Origin: Thermoproteaceae archaeon
GTDB taxonomy: Archaea > Thermoproteota > Thermoprotei > Thermoproteales > Thermoproteaceae
Assembly (NCBI GenBank): GCA_015521775.1
Contig: WANN01000014.1
Coordinates: 1-35,069, forward strand
Direction of reading: 5' to 3'
DNA: 35,069 nucleotides
Both the position numbers and the translations under genes were made by a program. A model generated the notes under the pieces. It was not told the origin of the DNA and did no database searches. It saw only the letters and a program-made list of their open reading frames with translations. Every line of letters starts with the position of its first letter. Positions within the stretch are counted from its first letter, which is position 1. Positions 22,656 through 30,347 of this stretch are shown one piece after another.

Positions 22656-24592
22656 CTCGTCAGTTCAAGAACGCCCATGTTTTTCACGGTTGCCCTCCAC
22701 CCCGGGGGAACCACGACGGTGGAGCTCGCCTCCTCCACTATTGCGGGGCCCCTCAAGGCGTAGCCAAGGGGCAGCTCGTCCCTGCGGTAGACCGGCGTCT
22801 CGATCCACTCGCCGAAGTACACCTTCCGGCGGCCGGGCCTCGGCTCGCCCTCGGCGGGCGGGTCGGGGAGGCGGGGCCTTTCCCTGACAGAGACCGCGAA
22901 CACCCTTATGGTGACCACCTCCACTGGCCTGTCCATTCTGAACCCGTAGGCAGCCTGATGCCTCTCCTCGAAGCGTTCCCTAACTGAGTCCAGAGACGCA
23001 GGACGGCCCACCGGGACCATGAGCTCCCAGCCCTGGCCAACGTACCTCACGTCGGCCAGCCTAACGTAGTAGGTTGGGTCGGCCCACGCCAGGGACTCCT
23101 CAAGCCTCTTGAAGCCCCCCTCGAGGTCGCCTGGATAGGACATACGCGCCTCGAACTTCATGTCGGCCATCAACATGCCTAGGGCCGTGAAGACGCCGGG
23201 CCCCGGAGGGACCACGACCCTGCTAATGCCGAGCTCCTCGGCCAGCTCCGCCGCGTGTTGGGGGCCGGCCCCGCCGAACGCTATCAGGGCGAAGTCCGCG
23301 GGGTCCAGGCCCCGCTCCACGGTCACGAGCCTCACGGCCCTTGCCATCTCCATGTTGGCCAACCTCACGGCGTCCCACGCCACGTCCACCGGGTCGCCTA
23401 GGCCGGACATGGCCCTCCAGGCCGCGTCGAGGTCCAACGTTATCCCGCCCCCGAGGACCGGCGGTAGGCGGCCCAGCACGGCATTGGCGTCCGTTATCGT
23501 TGGCACGGAACCGCCCCTGCCGTAGCAGGCCGGGCCTGGGTCGGCCCCGGCGCTCGTGGGACCCACCCTCAGGGCGCCGCCCCGGTCCCTCCACACGATG
23601 GTTCCCCCACCTGCAGACACCTCGGCCAGATCTATAAATGGGAAGCGGACTGGGTAGCCGGTTCCCTTGACTAGCCTGCCGTAATGGGCCTCGCCGCCGA
23701 CCTCGTACTCGGCCGTTATGCTGGGTTCATAGCCCACAATGGTGCCGGCCTTGGCCGTCGTCCCCCCCATGTCGAAGGACACCGCGCGGGTAATGGAGAG
23801 GGCCCGCGCCAGCTCCGCCGCCGCCACGACGCCTCCCGCGGGGCCGGACTCCACAAGCTGTACGGGGCGCCTCGCCGCCTCGTCGACCGTGATGAGGCCG
23901 CCGGAACTGGACATGACGTATAGGCGGGCCCCAATGCCCTCCACGTACCCCGAAAGGGACCTCAGGTATCGGCCCACTATGGGCATGAGCGCCGCGTTCA
24001 CCACGGCGGTGGACGTGCGTTCGTACTCCCGCGGCTCCGGGGACACCTCGTGGGACGCAGACACGTACTCGAAGCGCCGCCGAAGCACGGCCGCGGCAAT
24101 GGCCTCGTTGGTCGGGTTCAGGTATGAGTGGAGGAAGGACAGCGCCGCAGCAGCGGCGCCACGGCCAGCCGCGGCCTCGGCCAACGCCTCGACCTGGCCC
24201 TCGTCCACGGGCAGGATGACCGTACCGTCGGGGCCCACCCGTTCCCTGACCTCGAACCGCATGTCCCTGGGCACCAGCTGCCTCGGCTTCTCGAAGTACA
24301 GGTCGTATAGGCGGGGCCTGTTCTGCCTCCCGATCTCTATCACGTCCCTGAACCCCTCCGTCGTGAAGAGCGCCACTGGCGGGGGCTCAAGGCCCACCTG
24401 TCCCAGCAGCGCGTTGGTGCCTATCGTAGACGCGTGGAGTATCTCCCTTACGCCGCGCAGACGCCTCAGCCCCTCGATGACCGCAACCTCCGGCTGCCTA
24501 GGCGTGGAGAGCAGCTTGTAGGTCTCTACTTTCCCCCCATCGTACACCACGAAGTCGGTGAATGTCCCGCCAACATCCACAGCGACCCTCAC
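22652..24592 (-). CDS. hyuA: Hydantoinase A / oxoprolinase-type subunit
   Basis: A 646-residue HyuA-family ATPase subunit with an actin-like ASKHA fold. The phosphate-1 motif DVGGTFTDF is at 6-14, the second GGT motif is FDMGGTTAKAG near 273-283, and the substrate-side GGAGPQHAAELAEELG element lies near 470. Both halves of the fold and the C-terminal domain are complete. The start is GTG 24592 with a TATA box (24613-24623) 26 bases upstream, giving a two-gene hyuA-hyuB operon. The reaction couples ATP hydrolysis to ring opening or carboxylation. Confidence 0.92.
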   Translation of the reverse strand: MRVAVDVGGTFTDFVVYDGGKVETYKLLSTPRQPEVAVIEGLRRLRGVREILHASTIGTNALLGQVGLEPPPVALFTTEGFRDVIEIGRQNRPRLYDLYFEKPRQLVPRDMRFEVRERVGPDGTVILPVDEGQVEALAEAAAGRGAAAAALSFLHSYLNPTNEAIAAAVLRRRFEYVSASHEVSPEPREYERTSTAVVNAALMPIVGRYLRSLSGYVEGIGARLYVMSSSGGLITVDEAARRPVQLVESGPAGGVVAAAELARALSITRAVSFDMGGTTAKAGTIVGYEPSITAEYEVGGEAHYGRLVKGTGYPVRFPFIDLAEVSAGGGTIVWRDRGGALRVGPTSAGADPGPACYGRGGSVPTITDANAVLGRLPPVLGGGITLDLDAAWRAMSGLGDPVDVAWDAVRLANMEMARAVRLVTVERGLDPADFALIAFGGAGPQHAAELAEELGISRVVVPPGPGVFTALGMLMADMKFEARMSYPGDLEGGFKRLEESLAWADPTYYVRLADVRYVGQGWELMVPVGRPASLDSVRERFEERHQAAYGFRMDRPVEVVTIRVFAVSVRERPRLPDPPAEGEPRPGRRKVYFGEWIETPVYRRDELPLGYALRGPAIVEEASSTVVVPPGWRATVKNMGVLELTR

Positions 24593-24612
24593 ACCGGTGG
24601 GAGGCGGCCGGA

Positions 24613-24623
24613 CCTATATATTT
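24613..24623 (-). promoter_or_regulatory. TATA box of the hyuA-hyuB operon
   Basis: AAATATATAGG on the minus strand, about 26 bases before GTG 24592. It lies between this operon and the end of the radical SAM gene. Confidence 0.55.
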
Positions 24624-24630
24624 GGCGCCC

Positions 24631-25731
24631 TCACTTCTGCACGACCACGCGGCGCCTCGTCACTGCAGCCATGAAGTCCACGTCCGCAGCGTTGAGCCGC
24701 CCCCTAACGAGTATCCTGGCGTCCTCCACGTGCGCCTCTGCCCTGATCCCCCTCGCCTCCAAGTACTCAGCCACGTCGCCGTGCCCAACCCTGGGCAGCC
24801 TGTCCATGTCGCCGCATGGGCCCATGTCGCACGCCGCACATGCCTGGCCGTGGGCCACGACGTTCGCCGAGCAGCTAGCCGGCAAAACCTTGAGCCCCAT
24901 CCTCCTGGCCGCGTCAATTGCCCGGCGCTTGATGTCGCCCGAGAGTATGGGGGTCTGGCCCCTGCCCGGCGGCCCCCTCAGGCGGCCAGAGAGGTCCACT
25001 CCTAGGGATGCGAGGCGCCGGGCGATCCCCCTGGTGGCCCTAAGCGTGCCGAAAACCACAGCGTCTATCCCGGCGTCGCGTGCCGCCGCCAGTATCCTCT
25101 CCACCTCCCTATCGGTGACGCCGGGCACCATGGGCCTCACGAACAACGTGACGTGGATCCCCAGTCCCACCAGCTCCCGGGCCATCTCCAGCCTCTCCAT
25201 TGGGGGCGGAGCGTAGGGCTCCAACAACCTATGCCTTTCTAGGGTGGTCACCGTTACCAGCACGTCGAGCCCGCCCTGCGTCCCCGCCAGCCGCCTGGCG
25301 TCGCCCGGCCCCAGCATGCCCTTTGTGGAGATCTGTATCGGGTTCCCGAGGAGGCCCGCTATGGCCCCCACGTACTCCAAGGCCCTCTCCTTGGTCAGGG
25401 GCATGAAGGGCTCCGTCACGCTTCCCACGGCCACCAGCGTGCCCCAGGGACCTACAGCCACGTGGGGGTTGGCGGCCAACGCGTACGCCACTTCGCCGCC
25501 GGTCAAGGGATAGGGGGCTGGAGCCGCCGGGAAGCCCATGTCGTATATGTAGCAGTAGGCGCACCTGTAGCTACATCCAATGCCCGTGTGCACCGTTATG
25601 CCGCATGGGCGGGGTCTCCTCAGCGCGTGGCCGTCCCTAAGCGCCCTCCTGGCGGCCCCCTCACCAATGGCGTCGCCCAGCTCCCTCAGCCTCCTCGCCT
25701 TGGCCTCAAGGGCCTCGACAAGCAGACCCAT
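24631..25731 (-). CDS. Radical SAM protein with extra C-terminal cysteine cluster
   Basis: A 366-residue radical SAM enzyme. The 4Fe-4S motif is C53, C57 and C60 in IGCSYRCAYCYIY, close to the form seen in SPL-like proteins (CxxxCxxCY). The barrel shows GSVTEPFMPLTKE and PIQISTKGM, as in the SPL/Rv2578c group. A second set of cysteines, C287, C298, C301 and C306, may bind an auxiliary cluster. No substrate can be named. The gene diverges from the metallo-beta-lactamase-fold gene with overlapping promoters. Confidence 0.82.
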   Translation of the reverse strand: MGLLVEALEAKARRLRELGDAIGEGAARRALRDGHALRRPRPCGITVHTGIGCSYRCAYCYIYDMGFPAAPAPYPLTGGEVAYALAANPHVAVGPWGTLVAVGSVTEPFMPLTKERALEYVGAIAGLLGNPIQISTKGMLGPGDARRLAGTQGGLDVLVTVTTLERHRLLEPYAPPPMERLEMARELVGLGIHVTLFVRPMVPGVTDREVERILAAARDAGIDAVVFGTLRATRGIARRLASLGVDLSGRLRGPPGRGQTPILSGDIKRRAIDAARRMGLKVLPASCSANVVAHGQACAACDMGPCGDMDRLPRVGHGDVAEYLEARGIRAEAHVEDARILVRGRLNAADVDFMAAVTRRRVVVQK

Positions 25732-25732
25732 A

Positions 25733-25760
25733 CCTTATAAATGGTCACCCACATATACGT
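25733..25760. promoter_or_regulatory. Reciprocal overlapping TATA boxes (radical SAM / MBL hydrolase)
   Basis: Plus-strand TTATAAAT (25735-25742) serves ATG 25761; minus-strand ACGTATATGT (25751-25760) serves ATG 25731. Each box sits directly beside the other gene's start codon, so the whole divergent promoter fits in 29 bases. Confidence 0.55.
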
Positions 25761-26435
25761 ATGGTCCTGGAATATGGACAGGTACGGCTGCAGTGGCTGG
25801 GCCACGACTCGTTCCGGGTCACGTGTTGCGGCTATACGATATACGTGGACCCGTACAAGCTGCAGCTAAGCGAGCCCAAGGCCGACGCCATATTCGTAAC
25901 CCACGAGCACTTCGACCACTGTGATCCCCCCAGCATATCTAAGGTCCTCAGGGACGGCACAGTCGTGGTGGCTCCCCACGTGGCTTCCCAGTGCGTTTCC
26001 AGGGCGGGGGCACGTCCAAGGTATGTGAAGCCGGGGGACAGCGGGGAGGTGGGGCCCGTCAAGTTCCAGGCATTGCCGGCGTACAACCTCAACAAGTACA
26101 GGGACCCGGCGCGCGGCGTGGTCTTCCACCCGCGCGAGGACGGGCGTGTGTCCTACCTGCTCGAGGTTGGCGGCGTCAAGATATTCCACGCCGGGGACAG
26201 CGACTTCGTGGACGAGTTCAGGTCGCTGAGCGGCATAGACATAGCCCTAGTGCCCGTGTCAGGGGTGTACGTGATGACCCCGGAGGAGGCCGCCGAGTTC
26301 GTCAGGCACGTCAGGCCTAGGGTGGCCGTGCCCATGCACTGGGGGTCCATAGTGGCCGGGAGGGAGGAGGCCGAGAGGTTCAGGTCGTTGGTGGCGGGTA
26401 TAACGCGGGTCGAGGTGCTGGAGCAGGAGCTGTAG
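25761..26435 (+). CDS. Metallo-beta-lactamase-fold hydrolase (UPF0173/UlaG-like)
   Basis: A 224-residue MBL-fold protein of the UlaG/UPF0173 group. The metal motif HEHFDH is at 48-53 (H48, H50, D52, H53), further ligands are H143 and D146 in FHAGDSDF, and H193 in PMHWGS. YVDPYK near 28-33 is typical. The group includes lactonases and RNase-like hydrolases, so the substrate is open. It has its own TATA box 23 bases before the start. Confidence 0.88.
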   Translation: MVLEYGQVRLQWLGHDSFRVTCCGYTIYVDPYKLQLSEPKADAIFVTHEHFDHCDPPSISKVLRDGTVVVAPHVASQCVSRAGARPRYVKPGDSGEVGPVKFQALPAYNLNKYRDPARGVVFHPREDGRVSYLLEVGGVKIFHAGDSDFVDEFRSLSGIDIALVPVSGVYVMTPEEAAEFVRHVRPRVAVPMHWGSIVAGREEAERFRSLVAGITRVEVLEQEL

Positions 26436-26443
26436 GGCCCCTC

Positions 26444-27304
26444 CTAGGGCCCGGGGAAAAGGAGGAGGTGCCTAATGCTCACGCCGAGGACCAGTGGAAG
26501 CACGAGTCCAAGGGCCATGCCCAGGCACAGCCTCTTGACCGCCCTCCTGCCTATGAGCACAAGCGACTTGGAATACGCTATCCCGAGCAGCGAGAATATG
26601 ACCAGCAACGTCATGGTCATTGGCACGGACATGAGGGTGGAGGCCACCGTGAGCGCCACGGTGACCGTGGACGCCACGAGGACGGTGCCCGGCGTCAGGG
26701 AGTAGAGGCCGTACCCAATGGTGGCGAACCTGACCAGGTAGGCCAGCATTGTGCCGGCCACTATGGAGGCCATGACCAGGTAGGGCGCCAGTCCAGAGAG
26801 GGGGGCTATGAGGCCTATGTTGTTCCCCCCAATGGAGTACGCCACCCCGAACATTAGCGGCAGTGCGAACACGTGGGAGGCCCTGACCATGTCCACCCGC
26901 GACGATAGGTAGGCGTAGATAAGGGGAGCCACGATCATGGACGCCAGTGGGGACAGCACCCACATGGCCAGCACAGTGGAGAGGTTTGGCGTGTCGGCCA
27001 GGGCGAGGGCGGCAATGGAGCTGTATATGGCGAAGCTTATGGGTATGGGCACGTCGAGCAGATTGCCCACTATGTACGTGGCCAGGCTCGACACGATCAC
27101 GTAGAGCGAGCTGTCCATGAAGGGCTCCACTATGGGGGCCATGAAGCCGGATATCGTGGCGTACCCCGCCAGGTAGCCCAGCGCCGTCACCGCTATGGCC
27201 GTGCCCCTCCTAGCCAGGCCCGACCAGACGAGGGGACCGGCTATGAGTATGGCGTGGTTGTACGCGAACAGCACTATGAGGAGGGCCGCGAGCAGCTGCG
27301 TCAT
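26444..27304 (-). CDS. PiT-like permease with altered signature motifs
   Basis: A 286-residue membrane protein with about nine hydrophobic segments. It overlaps the DUF47 gene by ATGA, the usual partner of PiT inorganic phosphate transporters. The two PiT GANDVANA repeats are present only in altered form: FAYNHAILIAGPL (13-25) and GGNNIGLIAPL (159-169). The protein is also shorter than PiT transporters (330-500). VPIPIS near 85-90 matches the substrate turn of PiT less closely. I call it PiT-like from gene pairing and the asparagine pattern; a changed substrate is possible. Confidence 0.7.
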   Translation of the reverse strand: MTQLLAALLIVLFAYNHAILIAGPLVWSGLARRGTAIAVTALGYLAGYATISGFMAPIVEPFMDSSLYVIVSSLATYIVGNLLDVPIPISFAIYSSIAALALADTPNLSTVLAMWVLSPLASMIVAPLIYAYLSSRVDMVRASHVFALPLMFGVAYSIGGNNIGLIAPLSGLAPYLVMASIVAGTMLAYLVRFATIGYGLYSLTPGTVLVASTVTVALTVASTLMSVPMTMTLLVIFSLLGIAYSKSLVLIGRRAVKRLCLGMALGLVLPLVLGVSIRHLLLFPGP

Positions 27305-27975
27305 GACGATATCGCGTTGGATATCGTGAGGACCAGGACGGCCACGTCCTTCATGTTGTCCAGTATGGAGTCTATGCCGTACGTCAGGGTGGTTATATGG
27401 TAGAAGGTGACGGGGGCCAGGTCCCTCAACGTGTAGAGGCCGTCCATGACCCCGTCCTTAATGTCGTCCACCTCCTCCTCCAATTTCTCTATCCTGAGCC
27501 CCATGGACCTCATGACGTCCTTGTTACGCGGGGCGTTCTGGAGGAGCGTGAGGAGTATGTCTATGCTGCGCTGCGTTATCCTCAGCATCTTTATGAAGTG
27601 GTCCCTAAGGAACTCCACGACGCGGGGATCAACATCCCATATGTTGGCCCCCCTCCTCAGCTCCCTGGAGAGGAAGTATATGCCGTCCATGACGTTGTCT
27701 ATGCGGTCCAGGAGCAGCTCCAGGTCGCTTATTATGGACGGTATTATGGCGCCGGACACGACCTCCTCGTCCATCTTGCGGGTGAGCTCGTCGGCCTCCT
27801 TCTCCAGCGCCGCGATGTACCTGGCCACCTCGTCGAGCCTGTCCCTGTTGGGTATCTCCTCGACCACCCTTATAAGTTCGTCGATACACTCCTTTGACAG
27901 TTTCACGTGGTCCAAGAGGTAAAGAAACAGCTTCTCCTCCCTGCTCCTAAAAATTGAAAAGAGCCTATCGAACAC
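27301..27975 (-). CDS. DUF47 (PhoU-like) regulator of PiT-type transporter
   Basis: A 224-residue, all-helical PhoU/DUF47 family protein. Long amphipathic helices carry acidic pairs: ALEKEADELTRKMDEEV and the second repeat RIEKLEEEVDDIKDGVM, the EkeaD/EeevD repeats that bind iron or other metals in this family. DUF47 proteins accompany PiT permeases and control them. The start is GTG 27975; TATA-like DNA lies near 27995-28006. Its stop overlaps the start of the PiT-like gene, so the two are made together. Confidence 0.87.
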   Translation of the reverse strand: MFDRLFSIFRSREEKLFLYLLDHVKLSKECIDELIRVVEEIPNRDRLDEVARYIAALEKEADELTRKMDEEVVSGAIIPSIISDLELLLDRIDNVMDGIYFLSRELRRGANIWDVDPRVVEFLRDHFIKMLRITQRSIDILLTLLQNAPRNKDVMRSMGLRIEKLEEEVDDIKDGVMDGLYTLRDLAPVTFYHITTLTYGIDSILDNMKDVAVLVLTISNAISS

Positions 27976-28038
27976 ACATTTTAAGTATTAACCCATATGT
28001 AAATGTTCCCTCAAAGGGTCCAACCCCACGCCCAAGCA

Positions 28039-28080
28039 CCGCCACCGACCAGCTGTCTCGGCCGTCAATGCGCGTGGCGG
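28039..28080. other. Inverted repeat CCGCCAC/GTGGCGG
   Basis: A 7-bp perfect stem (28039-28045 with 28074-28080) enclosing 28 bases, between the end of the corrinoid gene and the promoter of the DUF47 gene. It could be a transcription end structure or a small RNA. Confidence 0.3.
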
Positions 28081-28089
28081 CGACCTGCC

Positions 28090-28713
28090 CTATGGGCCAA
28101 GCGCCTCCCTCAGTTTACGGGCCGCCTCCACGGCCGACATGGCGTATATGTCGGCGCCTATGGACCTGGCGAACTCCTCGGTGACGGCTGCCCCACCCAC
28201 CATGAGGACCACCCTGTCCCTTATGCCGGCCGCCTTCAGCGCGTCCACCACCTTGCGTATGTTCAACGCGGTGGTGGTGAGGAAGGCCGACACGCCGACC
28301 ACGCGCGCCGAGTGCTCCATGACGGCCTTCACGAACACGTCGGCCTTCACGTCCACGCCCAGGTCCACCACGTCGAAGCCGGTGGACAGGAGGACCATCT
28401 TGACCAGGTTCTTGCCTATAGAGTGTATGTCGCCCTCAATGGTCCCCAGGACCACCCTCTCCCTCTTGTCGGCGCTCTCCCTGAAGTAGGGCTCTAGGAG
28501 CGATGCGATGGCCTCCCCGATCTCCCCCGCCACCACGAGCTCCGAGATGAAGTACTCCCCCTTCTCGTACCTATCACCCACTATGTCCATCCCCCTCCTC
28601 AACAGGTCCATCACCCTCTCAGGCGGCGTCCCCCTCCCCAGCAACTCCCTGGCCAGATCCACCGCAGACTCGTCCAGCTCCGCTATACGTGTCACAAGCC
28701 CCTCCTCGTCCAT
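28090..28713 (-). CDS. Corrinoid (B12-binding) methyl-carrier protein
   Basis: A 207-residue corrinoid protein of the MtaC/MtbC/MetH-module type. A four-helix cap (about 1-85: RGMDIVGDRYEKGEYFISEL) precedes the Rossmann-like B12 domain with the base motif D95-I-H97-S-I-G100, the SAF strand at 142-144 and GG at 173-174. It carries a methyl group on cobalt between a methyltransferase pair. No methyltransferase is next to it. The frame begins at 28785, but the N-terminal 24 residues fit no family; ATG 28713 gives the standard length. It diverges from a radical SAM gene. Confidence 0.87.
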   Translation of the reverse strand: MDEEGLVTRIAELDESAVDLARELLGRGTPPERVMDLLRRGMDIVGDRYEKGEYFISELVVAGEIGEAIASLLEPYFRESADKRERVVLGTIEGDIHSIGKNLVKMVLLSTGFDVVDLGVDVKADVFVKAVMEHSARVVGVSAFLTTTALNIRKVVDALKAAGIRDRVVLMVGGAAVTEEFARSIGADIYAMSAVEAARKLREALGP

Positions 28714-28779
28714 GTCGGCACCGCGATGGGTGGAAATAACCTTAACGCAACCCTTATCAAGCCGTGGGCCCTCCCAGAC

Positions 28780-30039
28780 GTGCACGTGCTGCTCTTCAGG
28801 GAACTACCCGGGACGCGTTACAGCATTGGGGCCGTGTTGGGGGCCCTGGAAAGCCGATGGAAGTACTACTGGAACATCGAAATAACGTTGACCGAGGACC
28901 CGCTGCGCGACGCGGCTAGGTACGTGCAGAGGGGGTTTAGGCCGGTCCTGCTCTACGGCCTCTCCACGGTGAACGCCGCCTATTACCTGGACGAGGTCGC
29001 CGAGGTGTCGAGGCGGTACATGGTGATAGTGGGAGGGCCACACGCCGCGGGGGACCCACACGCAGTCCTCTCCACGGGCGCCAGGTACGCCGTGGTCGGC
29101 GACGCGGAGCCCGCCCTACCGGCGCTCCTCGACCACGCCCTATTCGGCGAGGGGGAACTGGGGAAGGTCCCCAATCTGGCCTACGTGGAGGGTGGACGCG
29201 TCAAGTTCACTAGGCGCGAGACAGCCGACCTGGACGGGTACAGGCCCTACACCGCGCGTATGGGGATATACCCTCCTATAGAGGTCATGCGGGGCTGCGG
29301 CCACGCGTGCACGTTCTGCCAGGTGCCCTACCTGGCGGGCGGCCGCCCCAGATATAGGAGCGTCCACTCCGTGCTCGAGGCCGTAAAGGCCTACGTTGCG
29401 GCGGGCAAGCGCCACATAAGGTTCGTGTCGCCTAACAGCTTCGCCTATCTGTCCCCGGACGGGAGGACTGCGAATCCCGGCGCCCTCGAGGAGCTGCTGG
29501 CGGGGGTTAGGGGGCTCGGAGCGCGTGTATATTACGGCTCGTTTCCAAGCGAGACGCGGCCCGAGACGGTCACGGACGAGGCCATGAGAGCGGTGGCTAG
29601 GCACGTGTCCAACAGGCGGATAGTGATCGGCCTACAGTCCGGGAGCGGGCCGATCCTGGGCAGGGTCAACAGGGGGCACGGCGTCGAGGAGGCCTTTAAC
29701 GCGGTCGCCACGATAAGGAGGTGGGGGTTCCTCCCCGTGGTCGACGTTATCATGGGCCTGCCAGGCGAGGGGGAGGGCGACGTGCGTGCGACCGTCGACG
29801 CCATGGAGAGGCTCGTGGCCATGGGGGCGAGGATACGCCTGCACCGGTTCATCCCGCTGGCTGGGACGCCCCTCTGGGGGACGCCGATAGGCGAGGTGCA
29901 CCCCCTGTACCGCCGCTTCATAAGGAGGTATCTGGGGAGAGGCGTCCTCGAGGGTGAGTGGGAGGAACAGGAGGGGATCGTGAGGCTTATAATGGCCAGG
30001 CTGCTTGGCCGGCGCCCCCTGGGCCCACGCGTGGGCTAG
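28780..30039 (+). CDS. B12-binding-domain radical SAM protein (MJ_1487-like)
   Basis: A 419-residue radical SAM enzyme with an N-terminal B12-binding-type domain and the 4Fe-4S motif C173, C177 and C180 in RGCGHACTFC. It shows YSIGAVLGALE near the start, VIVGGPHAAGDPHAVL, the loop TVDAMERLV and LHRFIPLAGTPLWG at the end. This matches the archaeal family typified by MJ_1487, whose role is unknown. The B12 domain lacks a DxHxxG base motif, as is usual in this class. GTG 28780 was chosen because MJ_1487-type proteins begin just here; the upstream ATG 28726 adds 18 residues overlapping the divergent promoter. Confidence 0.82.
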   Translation: MHVLLFRELPGTRYSIGAVLGALESRWKYYWNIEITLTEDPLRDAARYVQRGFRPVLLYGLSTVNAAYYLDEVAEVSRRYMVIVGGPHAAGDPHAVLSTGARYAVVGDAEPALPALLDHALFGEGELGKVPNLAYVEGGRVKFTRRETADLDGYRPYTARMGIYPPIEVMRGCGHACTFCQVPYLAGGRPRYRSVHSVLEAVKAYVAAGKRHIRFVSPNSFAYLSPDGRTANPGALEELLAGVRGLGARVYYGSFPSETRPETVTDEAMRAVARHVSNRRIVIGLQSGSGPILGRVNRGHGVEEAFNAVATIRRWGFLPVVDVIMGLPGEGEGDVRATVDAMERLVAMGARIRLHRFIPLAGTPLWGTPIGEVHPLYRRFIRRYLGRGVLEGEWEEQEGIVRLIMARLLGRRPLGPRVG

Positions 30040-30347
30040 GTGGACCGCCGCAGCTCGGCCTCGACCCGCCTCCACGCGGCCTCGTCCTTGAACGCGGATT
30101 CGAGCGGCACGCCGCGCACGTGTTCCCCAAGTACCCTCGCTGCTATACGCACCACGAGGTCCGCGTACGTTGGGTGCACGTCGCTGAGCTTCCAGTGGAG
30201 GGTCCAGGGCTCCGTGAGGATTATCTCCTCTATGTCCCTCCCGAACCTGCGCCTGAGACGCCAGTTGACTATGTACATGCCGCTCCCAAAGGCGGAGGCC
30301 ACAGCGTTGGATATCTTCTTGGCGAGCCACTGCGGAGCGCCGCTCAT
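30036..30347 (-). CDS. Small unknown protein coupled to the KaiC-like ATPase
   Basis: A 103-residue basic, helical protein with no family I recognise. Its ATG overlaps the stop of the KaiC-like gene (ATGA, 30344-30347), so the two are translated together. The C-terminal half (HPTYADLVVRIAARVLGEHV, then DEAAWRRVEAELRRST) looks amphipathic. It could be a partner or effector of the ATPase. Its 3' end overlaps the convergent radical SAM gene by 4 bases. Confidence 0.6.
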   Translation of the reverse strand: MSGAPQWLAKKISNAVASAFGSGMYIVNWRLRRRFGRDIEEIILTEPWTLHWKLSDVHPTYADLVVRIAARVLGEHVRGVPLESAFKDEAAWRRVEAELRRST

